Source: Pseudonocardia cypriaca (lineage in GTDB: Bacteria > Actinomycetota > Actinomycetes > Mycobacteriales > Pseudonocardiaceae). Taken from it: 64,000 bases of DNA. The stretch is from the NCBI RefSeq assembly GCF_006717045.1, contig NZ_VFPH01000002.1:2046001-2110000 (forward strand), read 5' to 3'. A program made the translations under genes and the position numbers. Shown piece by piece: positions 54,709 through 62,738 of this stretch (the first letter of the stretch is position 1; each line of letters begins with the position of its first letter). Below the pieces are notes generated by a model. It made no database searches. It worked only from the letters and a program-made list of their open reading frames with translations, and was not told the DNA's origin.

Positions 54709-56016
54709 TCAGTCCCACTTCAACAGCTCTCCGTCCGCGCCGAACTCCATCGGGACGGCATCGCCGGTGATCTCGACGTCCGGGTGCTCGTCGACGGTGT
54801 GGCGCAGCGACTCGGACACCAGCAGGTGCTCGAGGTCGAGCGTGTTGCGCATGCGGACGAGGGTGACGGCACCTGCGTCGGCCACCCCGCAGGTGGCGAT
54901 GGCGGCGGCGATCGTGTCGCGGTCGGTGGCGAACGCCATCGGGATCTGCGCGCGCTGCGGGCCGCCGAGGCCCGAGGTCATCGCGTTGATGTAGACGCTG
55001 CGCAGGTCGATCCGCTCCAGCAGCCGGAACGGCACGAAGTCGGCCAGCCCGAGCCCGACGGCGTTGCCGTGGGATGCGTCGCTGACGTCCAGCACCGCGA
55101 TGTTGCGGATGCGCGGGCCCTCGAACTCGGCGCTGCCGCGGATCATCATCCGGCCGATGACGTTGGTGTCCATCCCGGCGCCGGAGAAGTTCTTGCCCAT
55201 CTCGTCGATCACGGCCACGTCGATGTCGTCGAACGGGATCCGGGCCATGCGGCGCTTGGCGTCGACGAGCAGCGCGGCCTCGGCGGGCCCGGCGATCTCG
55301 GCCGCGTCGAGCAGCTCGATGCGGGCAGCGCGGTCGTAGGCGTTCTCGACGATCGCCAGTCCCCCAAGGATCTTGCCGGTGTCGACGATCCGGCGCGCCA
55401 CCTTCGGGATCCAGTCCGCGAGGTTGGCCGGGCCGAACCGGTGGATGCCTTCGGCGCCGCGCTGCTTGCCCAGCCCGATCGCCACGATCTTGGCGATGCC
55501 GCTCTCGACGTCGCCCTGGAAGTCGGTGTGGGCCTTGACCCGGTTGATCGCGAGGATGCCGTCGGCCTTCGCGGCGTTGGCGTCGAGGTGCACGGCCGGG
55601 CCGTCGGGCAGGCGGTCCAGCTCGACGGTCTCCATCGTCGCGCGGATCGGCATGCCCACGGTCTGCTCGGTGATCCCGAGGTCGCCGAGCAGCTCCACCT
55701 GACCCTCGGCGGTGGCGCCGCCGTGCGAGCCCATCGCGGGCACCACGAACGGCTCGGCGCCCGCCGCGCGCAGCCATTCGCCGGCGGCCCGCACCACCGC
55801 GGGCTTGTCGTGGATGCCGCGGCTGCCCGCGGTGATCGCCACCGTCATGCCGGGGCGGATCCGGGCCCGCAGCGGCTCGAGGGCGTGCGCGGTGGCAGCT
55901 GCGACGTCCGCCACCTGCTCCGGATCGAAGCGCTGCCGCACCGGCAGTAGGCGCGGGAACGGCACGTCGTAGGTCAGGCTCCGGACGGCCTCGAACGGCC
56001 CGAGGTGTGTGCTCAC
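54709..56016 (-). CDS. LarA-like nickel-pincer-nucleotide racemase/epimerase
   Basis: 435 aa from GTG 56016. LarA/DUF2088 family. Residues matching the L. plantarum LarA active site are visible: His98 (AMGSHGG), His163 (VKAHTDFQG), Lys176 (ESGIAK, the residue that tethers the NPN cofactor) and His192 (GIHRFG). The 16-residue Lys-His spacing equals Lys184-His200 of LarA. The family racemises or epimerises 2-hydroxy acids by hydride transfer to the nickel-pincer cofactor. The sequence departs from lactate racemase, and linkage to two sugar-acid dehydratases suggests a polyhydroxy acid substrate. The cofactor genes larE, larB and larC lie directly upstream. Confidence 0.85.
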   Translation of the reverse strand: MSTHLGPFEAVRSLTYDVPFPRLLPVRQRFDPEQVADVAAATAHALEPLRARIRPGMTVAITAGSRGIHDKPAVVRAAGEWLRAAGAEPFVVPAMGSHGGATAEGQVELLGDLGITEQTVGMPIRATMETVELDRLPDGPAVHLDANAAKADGILAINRVKAHTDFQGDVESGIAKIVAIGLGKQRGAEGIHRFGPANLADWIPKVARRIVDTGKILGGLAIVENAYDRAARIELLDAAEIAGPAEAALLVDAKRRMARIPFDDIDVAVIDEMGKNFSGAGMDTNVIGRMMIRGSAEFEGPRIRNIAVLDVSDASHGNAVGLGLADFVPFRLLERIDLRSVYINAMTSGLGGPQRAQIPMAFATDRDTIAAAIATCGVADAGAVTLVRMRNTLDLEHLLVSESLRHTVDEHPDVEITGDAVPMEFGADGELLKWD

Positions 56017-56076
56017 GACGACGTACCCCCTTGTGCGCGGCCTGTTACCCGAGGCTATGTGGGTGCCCGGGGCCGG

Positions 56077-57225
56077 TCAACGGAACTCGTCTGATATGTG
56101 AGCAGCCAAACGTCCGATGTCTAGCGCGCGGCCCGCGACGTCCCGCAGCGGGAGATCGAGAGCCGCCGCTGCTGCGACGACGTCGTCGTGCTCGGGCTTC
56201 GCACCCCACGGGCCGTGCTTGAGCCGGATCGGGTGACCCTCGACGTCCACCGTGGTCGTGTGCCGGGGCAGGGCGGCGCGGTCGACGTGCGTGCGACGCA
56301 GGCCGAGGCTTCCGGTCTCGGCGAGCACGACCCGCTCGCAGGCCGCCGCGCGCTCGGGCGTCACCAGCACGTGGACGGTGTGGGCCGGCCTGCCCTTCTT
56401 CATGACGATCGGCGAGAGCCACGCGTCCGCGGCGCCGGCGTCGAGCAGCCTGCCGACGAGGTGGCCGAGCACCTCGCCCGTGACGTCGTCGACGTTCGTC
56501 TCCAGCAGCAGCATCCGCTCGTCCTGGCCGGCGGTTGCGCCGAGCAGTGCCTGGAGCACGTTGGCCCGGCCGGCCGGGTCGCGCCCGCCCGCGCCGTAGC
56601 CGACGCCCTGCAGCGCCATCGCCGGCAGCGGGCCGAACCGCGCCCCGGCGGCGAGCAGCAGGGCCGCCCCGGTTGGTGTCACCGTCTCGCCCTCCCCCGC
56701 GCCGACGACCGGCGCACCGGCCCGCGCCAGGAGCGCCGCGGTGGCCGGCGCGGGCACCGGCAGCACGCCGTGGCGGGTCCGGACGGTGCCCGAGCCCAGC
56801 GTGAGCGCCCCGCAGTGCACCTCGGCGACGCCGAGGAGCTCGAGGGCGGCGGCCACACCGACCGTGTCGACGACGGTGTCCAGCCCGCCGATCTCGTGCA
56901 GGTGCACCCGGGCCGGGTCGATGCCGTGGATCCCGGCCTCCACCTCGGCGATCTCCCGCACGGCACGCGCCGCGACCGGCACGTCGGCGACGCGGTCGAG
57001 CAGCTCGGCCGCATGCCGTTCGGTGGCGGTGTCGGTGACCTCGACGACGGCCCGCGTGGCGCCGATCCCGCCGCGCGTGACGCGCTCGGCGCGCAGCTCC
57101 CAGCCGTCCAGTCCCGTGCGGGCCACCGCGGCCCGCACCCCGTCGAGCGGGGCACCGAGGTCCAGCAGCGCTCCCAGCAGCATGTCGCCGGAGATCCCGC
57201 TGAACGGGTTGAGCCAGAGGATCAC
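56077..57225 (-). CDS. larC: Nickel insertion protein LarC (NPN cyclometallase)
   Basis: 382 aa from GTG 57225, overlapping the larB stop by 4 nt. DUF111 family: opens NPFSGISGDMLLGALLDLG, has RVHLHEIGGLDTVVDTVG and LLLETNVDDVTGEVLG, and ends within a 60-nt gap before the larA-like gene. LarC inserts nickel into the pincer nucleotide using CTP. Here it is one uninterrupted frame, unlike the frameshifted larC1/larC2 of L. plantarum. Confidence 0.92.
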   Translation of the reverse strand: MILWLNPFSGISGDMLLGALLDLGAPLDGVRAAVARTGLDGWELRAERVTRGGIGATRAVVEVTDTATERHAAELLDRVADVPVAARAVREIAEVEAGIHGIDPARVHLHEIGGLDTVVDTVGVAAALELLGVAEVHCGALTLGSGTVRTRHGVLPVPAPATAALLARAGAPVVGAGEGETVTPTGAALLLAAGARFGPLPAMALQGVGYGAGGRDPAGRANVLQALLGATAGQDERMLLLETNVDDVTGEVLGHLVGRLLDAGAADAWLSPIVMKKGRPAHTVHVLVTPERAAACERVVLAETGSLGLRRTHVDRAALPRHTTTVDVEGHPIRLKHGPWGAKPEHDDVVAAAAALDLPLRDVAGRALDIGRLAAHISDEFR

Positions 57226-58055
57226 CGGGCGACCCGCTGGGCCGTCATGCGCAGCGCCATCCGGTGTGCCGCGATCGCCGCGCCGAACCCGGAGTCGATG
57301 TTCACCACCACCACCCCTGCGGCACACGAGCTGAGCATCGCCAGCAGCGGCGTGACGCCCTCGAACACCGCCCCGTACCCGACGGAGGTCGGCACCGCGA
57401 TCACCGGGCAACCCACCAGCCCACCCACGACGCTGGGCAGCGCGCCCTCCATGCCGGCCACGCAGATCACCGCATCGGCCGCGGCGAGCCGCTCGGTCTC
57501 GGCGAGCAGCCGGTGCACGCCGGCCACCCCCACGTCGCGCACCTCGTCCACCTGCAGCCCGATCGCGGTGGCGACCGCCGCCGCCTCGGCCGCCACCGGC
57601 CAGTCAGACGTGCCGGCCGACGCCACCACCACCCGGAACGGCCGTGGTGCCGCGGGGCGCCAGACCAGCAGCCGGGCAACGGGGTCGTAGCTCCCGCCCT
57701 CGACGGCGGCGCCCACCTCGGCTGCGTCGTCGGCGGCGATCCGGCTGACCAGCACCGGGCCCTCGTTGCCGGCCAGCAGCGACCGCACCACGCCGACGAC
57801 CTGCTCGACCGTCTTCCCGGGGCCGTACACGACCTCCGGGAGGCCGAGCCGCGCCTCCCGGTCCGTGTCGGGCCGGGCGAACCCGAGGTCGTCGAAGCCA
57901 CCGCTCAATTGCCTCCGCTCCGCTCCGGCGTGCTCGCGGGCCCTCGAGGCGCCGCCCCGCTCCTCCGGTGCTCGGTCGCTCGTTCCTCGCTCCCTGCGCG
58001 CCTCCCCCGCCGGGCGGCGCCGGCCCGCGAGCGGCGGTTCATGCTCAGCCATCAT
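57222..58055 (-). CDS. larB: NaAD carboxylase/hydrolase LarB with unusual N-terminus
   Basis: 277 aa from ATG 58055, overlapping the larE stop by 4 nt. The core is standard LarB (AIR carboxylase-like): FDDLGFARPDTDREARLGLP, PEVVYGPGKT, VVASAGTSDWPVA, CVAGMEGALPSVVGGLV and GYGAVFEGVTPLL. It carboxylates the nicotinic acid adenine dinucleotide ring in NPN synthesis. The first ~55 residues are low-complexity Arg/Glu/Ala/Gly where LarB normally has a helical segment; the DNA there resembles a GC-rich repeat, so this may be an inserted, read-through element. Confidence 0.9.
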   Translation of the reverse strand: MMAEHEPPLAGRRRPAGEARRERGTSDRAPEERGGASRAREHAGAERRQLSGGFDDLGFARPDTDREARLGLPEVVYGPGKTVEQVVGVVRSLLAGNEGPVLVSRIAADDAAEVGAAVEGGSYDPVARLLVWRPAAPRPFRVVVASAGTSDWPVAAEAAAVATAIGLQVDEVRDVGVAGVHRLLAETERLAAADAVICVAGMEGALPSVVGGLVGCPVIAVPTSVGYGAVFEGVTPLLAMLSSCAAGVVVVNIDSGFGAAIAAHRMALRMTAQRVAR

Positions 58056-58879
58056 CGGGAGGTCGGCATGCCGAGCAGCACGTTCATCCGCCCGCTCGCG
58101 AAGCCCTGCAGGTCGAGCGCGCAGAACTCGAAACCGGCGCCGCGGACGGCCGCGTCCAGCTCGGACCGGAGCTCCGCGGCCCGGGGCACGTCGTCGGCCG
58201 GCACCTCGACGCGGGCCACCGCCCCGCCGCCGTGTGCCCGCACCCGGCAGACCGGGAAGCCCAGCCCGCGCACCGCCTCCTCGGCCAGCTCGATGCGATG
58301 CAGCACCTCGGGCGTGACCGGGTCGCCGTACGCGACGCGAGAGGCGAGGCACGCGGCCGCCGGCTTCTCGGCCGTTACGAGGCCGAGCGCCGCGCTGACC
58401 CGCCGCACGTCGGACTTGCCGAACCCGGCGTCGAGCAGCGGCGCGATCGCCCCGCGCGCGACCGCCGCCGCCTGGCCGGGCCGGTGGTCGCCGAGGTCGT
58501 CGGTGTTGGTGCCGAGCGCGATCCGTGCGCCGGAGAGCGCGGCCAGTGGGGCGAGCGCGTCGAAGAGCGCGGACTTGCAGTGGTAGCAGCGGTCCCCGCT
58601 GTTGGCGACGTACTCGGGCCGGTCGAGCTCGTCGGTGGCGACCTCCACGTGCGCGATCCCGTGGGCCGTGGCGAACGCCCTGGCGGCCGCCCGCTCGCTG
58701 CGCGGCAGGCTCGCCGACACGGCCGTGACGGCCACGGCCCGCTCCCCGAGCTCCTGCGCCGCGACGGCCGCGACGAGCGCCGAGTCGACCCCGCCGGAGT
58801 AGGCGACCAGCAGCCGCGGCTCGGCGCGCACCCGCTCCCGGAGCGCCGCCAGCTTCACCTCATCAGACGTCTCGGCCAC
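58052..58879 (-). CDS. larE: Sulfur transferase LarE
   Basis: 275 aa from GTG 58879. PP-loop ATP pyrophosphatase: LVAYSGGVDSALVA, then LGTNTDDLGDHRPG and the family Cys in KPAAACLASR (Cys167). A CxxC at Cys98/Cys101 (CYHC) gives three cysteines. LarE enzymes with three such cysteines can hold a [4Fe-4S] cluster and recycle sulfur, whereas single-Cys enzymes sacrifice theirs. It thiolates the pincer precursor. First gene of the seven-gene operon. Confidence 0.92.
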   Translation of the reverse strand: MAETSDEVKLAALRERVRAEPRLLVAYSGGVDSALVAAVAAQELGERAVAVTAVSASLPRSERAAARAFATAHGIAHVEVATDELDRPEYVANSGDRCYHCKSALFDALAPLAALSGARIALGTNTDDLGDHRPGQAAAVARGAIAPLLDAGFGKSDVRRVSAALGLVTAEKPAAACLASRVAYGDPVTPEVLHRIELAEEAVRGLGFPVCRVRAHGGGAVARVEVPADDVPRAAELRSELDAAVRGAGFEFCALDLQGFASGRMNVLLGMPTSR

Positions 58880-58961
58880 GCACCGCACTCTAAGCGGGTG
58901 ATGCGCCTCTTGGCAGCGGATGTGCGCGGTAGGGTCGGCCGTCCGAGGGCGGAGGTGAGAG

Positions 58962-59333
58962 ATGGGCGAAGCGGGCCTGCCATGCCCGGGATTCCTCGAC
59001 GCATCGCTGACCCGGCCGTTCCCGGACACCGCCGTACTCGCGGTGCGGGGTGAGATCGACACGCTCACCGCGCCCGCGTTCACGGCAGCCACCGACGATC
59101 TGCTCAGCGCATCGGGCGATATTCTCGTGATGGACCTCACGGAGGTCCGGTTCCTCGCCTCCAGTGGCCTCGCCGTCCTGATCAAAGCGGCGCACCGGGC
59201 CGAGGACCGCGGCATCCGGCTACAGCTGGTCATCTCGAGTCGCGCGGTGCGGCGCCCGCTCGAGATCACCGGAACGGCCGCGCTCTTCGACCTGCACCCC
59301 GATCCGGAGTCCGCATACGGGGGGCGCGATTGA
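58962..59333 (+). CDS. STAS-domain anti-sigma factor antagonist (RsbV-like)
   Basis: 123 aa. Single STAS domain: AVRGEIDTLTAPAF and phospho-serine site in RFLASSGLAVLIKA. It sits 78 nt before the RsbW-like gene and is the most direct partner for it. When dephosphorylated it should sequester the anti-sigma factor and release the SigF-like sigma factor encoded at 59849. Confidence 0.88.
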   Translation: MGEAGLPCPGFLDASLTRPFPDTAVLAVRGEIDTLTAPAFTAATDDLLSASGDILVMDLTEVRFLASSGLAVLIKAAHRAEDRGIRLQLVISSRAVRRPLEITGTAALFDLHPDPESAYGGRD

Positions 59334-59411
59334 GGCCGCGAACATCAGGTAGCAAGATATGCCCGCCGGTGCGGTGACCGCACCCGACTGACCGGAAGGA
59401 GACCCGGCAGC

Positions 59412-59852
59412 GTGACCGACCTGGACTCCCCCTCGCCCGCCGACGCGCTCGACGGGGCATCGACCGTGGAGGTCCGGACGTCGGCGAGCGCCGCGCTGAT
59501 CCCGACGATCCGCGCGGTCGCCTCCGACCTGGCCGCGCGGGCCGACTTCGACCTCGACGCCATCTCCGACCTGCGGATGGCCGTGGACGAGGCCTGCGCC
59601 ACGCTTGTCGACGTCGCCGCCCCCACCTCCTGGCTGCGCTGCACGTTCCTGGTGCGTCCGGAACGCATCGAGGTGCACGCGCAGGTGCAGACGAAGCACG
59701 CCGAGGCGGTGGTCTCCACGGACACCTTCGGCTGGCGCGTGTTGCAGACCCTCGCCGACGAGGTCACCGTGCACCACGATCCCGGCCGCGACGGCCCCGG
59801 GCCCACCGTGGGAATCCGGTTGGACAAGCGCTCCGGCGACGTGATGCGGTGA
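59412..59852 (+). CDS. RsbW/UsfX-like anti-sigma factor (HATPase_c_2)
   Basis: 146 aa from GTG 59412, preceded by GGAAGGAGA. A GHKL fold is indicated by the DLRMAVDEACATLVDVA segment; the usual Asn of the E-x-x-x-N box is Thr, as I recall also for mycobacterial UsfX. The Gly-rich lid is poorly conserved, so kinase activity is uncertain while sigma binding is likely. The stop overlaps the sigma gene start by 4 nt (GTGA), the normal anti-sigma/sigma coupling. Confidence 0.85.
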   Translation: MTDLDSPSPADALDGASTVEVRTSASAALIPTIRAVASDLAARADFDLDAISDLRMAVDEACATLVDVAAPTSWLRCTFLVRPERIEVHAQVQTKHAEAVVSTDTFGWRVLQTLADEVTVHHDPGRDGPGPTVGIRLDKRSGDVMR

Positions 59853-60628
59853 CCCGAGCAGACCCCGAGTACGGTCACCTGTCGCCCCTCCTCGAACGCT
59901 ACGCCTCACTGCCGGCCGATCATCCGGACCGGGAGAAGCTGCGTGACGACCTCGTGCGGGGGTTCCTCCCGGTGGCCCAGCACATCGCTCGCCGCTTCTC
60001 CAACCGCGGCGAGCCACTCGACGACCTCGTGCAGGTCGCCACGGTCGGGTTGATCAACGCGATCGACCGCTACTCCCCCGACCGCGGCACCGACTTCTTC
60101 TCGTTCGCCGTGCCCACCATCAGCGGCGAGGTCCGGCGCCACTTCCGCGACCTCGGCTGGTCGATGCGGGTCCCGCGGCGGCTCAAGGACCTCCACGTCT
60201 CGATCAACGGCGCGGTGTCCGAGCTGTCGCAGAGCCTGGGCCGCGCACCCAAACCCACCGAGATCGCCGAGCGGCTCGGGGTGCCCGTGTCCGAGGTGCT
60301 GGAGGGCCTGGAGGCGTCCGAGGCGTACCGCAGCTCGTCCCTCGACGAGATGCTCTCCTCGGAGCAGGGCAGCGCCACCGTCGGTGAGCTGGTGGGCGCG
60401 GCCGACGCCGAGCTCGACCGCGTCGACTTCCGGCAGGCGTTGCGCCCGGTCCTCGCCGAGCTCGCCGAGCGCGAGCGCACGATCGTGCTGCTGCGGTTCT
60501 TCGGCAACATGACCCAGACCCAGATCGCCGACCGGGTCGGCATCTCCCAGATGCACGTGTCCCGGTTGCTGGCCCAGACCCTCGACCGGCTGCGCAGCCG
60601 GCTGGACCCCGAGACCCGCGTCGGCTGA
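59849..60628 (+). CDS. SigB/SigF-family alternative sigma factor
   Basis: 259 aa. Region 2 (LVQVATVGLINAIDRYSPDRG, FSFAVPTISGEVRRHFRD), region 3 (WSMRVPRRLKDLHVSIN) and region 4 HTH (NMTQTQIADRVGISQMHVSRLL) are complete. Belongs to the general-stress/sporulation group controlled by RsbW-type anti-sigma factors. In mycobacteria and Streptomyces these sigma factors act in stress and development. The two further STAS proteins in the window could feed into it. Confidence 0.92.
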   Translation: MTRADPEYGHLSPLLERYASLPADHPDREKLRDDLVRGFLPVAQHIARRFSNRGEPLDDLVQVATVGLINAIDRYSPDRGTDFFSFAVPTISGEVRRHFRDLGWSMRVPRRLKDLHVSINGAVSELSQSLGRAPKPTEIAERLGVPVSEVLEGLEASEAYRSSSLDEMLSSEQGSATVGELVGAADAELDRVDFRQALRPVLAELAERERTIVLLRFFGNMTQTQIADRVGISQMHVSRLLAQTLDRLRSRLDPETRVG

Positions 60629-60666
60629 CCCCTGCGACACAATCCGGGGCGCTGGAGGGGGACATC

Positions 60667-61890
60667 ATGACCGGTCAGCCGGAGCACGTGGTGATCGTCG
60701 GCGCCGGGCTGGGTGGGCTGCGCACGGCACAGCAGCTGCGCTCGGCCGGGCTGCAGGGCCGGGTCAGCATCGTCGGTGCCGAGCCGCGCCTGCCCTACGA
60801 CCGGCCGCCGCTGTCGAAACAGCTGCTCACGGGCGAGTGGGACGCGGAGCGCACCGGGCTGGCCGGTCAGGACGCGTTCGACGAGCTCGGCGTCCGCGCC
60901 CATCTCGGCAACCCCGCGGTGGCCCTGCGCCCCGGCGACCGGACCCACGAGCTGGAGCTGGCCGACGGGGCCGCACTGCACGCCGACGCGGTGGTGATCG
61001 CCACCGGGCTCGTCGCAAGGGAGCTCCCGGACCAGCCCGCGCATGTGCACACCCTGCGCACCCTCGACGACGCGCTTGCCCTGCGGGCCGCGCTGGAGAC
61101 CGCCGACTCGCTGCTCGTCGTCGGAGCCGGGTTCATCGGGGCCGAGGTGGCGAGCTCCGCCCGCACCCGCGGGGTCGCCGTCACCGTCGTGGAGGCGCTC
61201 GACGTGCCCGCGGTCCACGCGCTCGGGCCGCAGCTGGGGCCGCTCGCCGGCCGGCTGCTCACCGAGGGCGGTGTCGAGCTGCACACCGGCGCCAAGATCA
61301 CCCGGTTCGGGGACGCGCCGCACGGGGTCGCGGTCGAGCTCGCCGACGGCAGGCAGCTCGCCGCGGACGTCGCGCTCGTCGGGATCGGCGCCGTGCCGCG
61401 CCTGGACTGGCTGGCCGGCACCGGCCTCGACACGTCCGCCGGGATCGCGTGCGGTCCGACGGGACGCGTGCACGGCATGGACGGCGTGTGGGCCCTCGGC
61501 GACGTCGCGGCCTGGCACGACCCGGCGCACGGCGGGCGGCACCGCCACGAGCACTGGACGAGCGCAGGCGACCAGGCCGCCGTCGTGGCCCGGGACGTCC
61601 TGGCCGCTCCACCCCCGCCGCCCGCGGTGCCCTACTGCTGGTCCGACCAGTTCGGGCTCAAGATCCAGATCCTGGGGCGGCCGGAGCTGGGCGAGGAGGT
61701 CGTGCCGCTGCACGGCACCGGCCTCGACGGCGGTCCGGTGCGCGGCACGGTGGCGGCCTACGTCGCGGGCGACCGGGTGGTGGCCGTGGCGGGCTTCGGC
61801 GCCGCCCGCCTGGTGGCCCGGTACCGCCCGCTGGTGGCCGCGGGCGCCCCCGTATCCGAGGCACGCGCCACGGCAGCTGCTCTCTCCTGA
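60667..61890 (+). CDS. Ferredoxin/rubredoxin reductase-like FAD oxidoreductase
   Basis: 407 aa from ATG 60667. Two Rossmann motifs: FAD-binding VIVGAGLGGLRTAQQL at the N-terminus and NAD-binding VVGAGFIGAEVASSAR near residue 155. Also RPPLSKQLL, VWALGDVAAW, and the C-terminal reductase domain segment YCWSDQFGLKIQILGRP. This is the BphA4/ThcD-type class that passes electrons from NAD(P)H to a ferredoxin for P450s or dioxygenases. No ferredoxin or oxygenase gene is adjacent. Confidence 0.9.
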   Translation: MTGQPEHVVIVGAGLGGLRTAQQLRSAGLQGRVSIVGAEPRLPYDRPPLSKQLLTGEWDAERTGLAGQDAFDELGVRAHLGNPAVALRPGDRTHELELADGAALHADAVVIATGLVARELPDQPAHVHTLRTLDDALALRAALETADSLLVVGAGFIGAEVASSARTRGVAVTVVEALDVPAVHALGPQLGPLAGRLLTEGGVELHTGAKITRFGDAPHGVAVELADGRQLAADVALVGIGAVPRLDWLAGTGLDTSAGIACGPTGRVHGMDGVWALGDVAAWHDPAHGGRHRHEHWTSAGDQAAVVARDVLAAPPPPPAVPYCWSDQFGLKIQILGRPELGEEVVPLHGTGLDGGPVRGTVAAYVAGDRVVAVAGFGAARLVARYRPLVAAGAPVSEARATAAALS

Positions 61891-61902
61891 GCTCCGCCCC
61901 GT

Positions 61903-61956
61903 TCCGACGAACGGCGCGTTCGTCGGATAGGTACCGACGAAGGCGCCGCTCGTCGG
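61903..61956. repeat. Double-hairpin intergenic repeat, copy 2
   Basis: The first stem pairs 61903-61912 with 61918-61927 (10 bp) around loop GGCGC. The second pairs CCGACGA (61934-61940) with TCGTCGG (61950-61956). It is the near reverse complement of the element at 8237-8293 and likewise lies between convergent genes. Confidence 0.8.
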
Positions 61957-61968
61957 AAGCGGATCGCG

Positions 61969-62220
61969 TCAGCGGAAGAGTTTGCGGAGCAGGGCGAAGA
62001 CCAGGAGCGCGCCGATGGCCATCAGGCCGTAGCGGATCCGCGGGTCGGCGAGGCGGTCCTGCACGTTCTCCCTACCGGCCGCCACCAGGTGCTTCGGGTG
62101 GGCGCGCTCCGAGAGCTCGTCGAGGCTGTCCGCGAGCGCTTCCCTCGCCTGTTCGATCTCGCGCTGGATGGTGTCCGGGTCGCGGGGCAAGACGCCTCCT
62201 GGTGGTGCGTTCGACTTCAC
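61969..62220 (-). CDS. DUF3618 small membrane protein
   Basis: 83 aa. The N-terminal helix DPDTIQREIEQAREALADSLDELSER is the DUF3618 signature, followed by DRLADPRIRYGLMAIGALLV and one C-terminal membrane helix ending LRKLFR. Small actinobacterial membrane proteins of unknown function. GTG 62220 is the longest start. The gene is divergent from bcp with ~50 nt between. Confidence 0.8.
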   Translation of the reverse strand: MKSNAPPGGVLPRDPDTIQREIEQAREALADSLDELSERAHPKHLVAAGRENVQDRLADPRIRYGLMAIGALLVFALLRKLFR

Positions 62221-62270
62221 TTGCGGAGGGTGCCACCGTAGATCAGCGGCTGGAGTGCCAGTATCGCGGC

Positions 62271-62738
62271 ATGACGACCCGTCTGGCCCCCGGCGACACG
62301 GCTCCCGACTTCACTCTCCCCGATGCGGACGGCAAGCCCGTGTCCCTGTCGGACTACCGCGGCCGCCGGGTGATCGTCTACTTCTACCCGGCCGCGAGCA
62401 CACCCGGCTGCACCAAGCAGGCCTGCGACTTCCGCGACAACCTCGCCGAGCTCGGCGACGCCGGCCTCGACGTCATCGGGGTCTCGCCGGACAAGCAGGC
62501 GAAGCTCGCGAAGTTCCGCGACGCGGAGGGCCTGACGTTCCCGCTGCTCTCCGACGTCGACAAGGAGGTGCTCACGGCATGGGGCGCCTTCGGCGAGAAG
62601 CAGATGTACGGCAAGACCGTCACCGGCGTGATCCGGTCGACGTTCGTGGTCGACCCGGAGGGGAAGATCGAGCAGGCGCTCTACAACGTCCGCGCCACCG
62701 GTCACGTCGCGAAGCTGCGGAAGGACCTCAAGGTCTGA
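62271..62738 (+). CDS. bcp: Thioredoxin-dependent peroxiredoxin (Bcp/PrxQ)
   Basis: 155 aa from ATG 62271. AhpC/TSA fold with APDFTLPDADGKPVSLSDY, peroxidatic Cys47 in STPGCTKQAC and resolving Cys52 five residues later, the alpha2-type PrxQ arrangement; YGKTVTGVIRSTFVVDPEG completes the family pattern. Reduces H2O2 and organic peroxides with thioredoxin. Its stop abuts the stop of the convergent gene at 62739. Confidence 0.93.
   Translation: MTTRLAPGDTAPDFTLPDADGKPVSLSDYRGRRVIVYFYPAASTPGCTKQACDFRDNLAELGDAGLDVIGVSPDKQAKLAKFRDAEGLTFPLLSDVDKEVLTAWGAFGEKQMYGKTVTGVIRSTFVVDPEGKIEQALYNVRATGHVAKLRKDLKV

Noticed and set aside
54709..56016. Classical lactate racemase larA
   Set aside because: Active-site residues fit the LarA superfamily, but surrounding sequence and the sugar-acid dehydratase operon argue against assigning lactate; annotated only as LarA-like.
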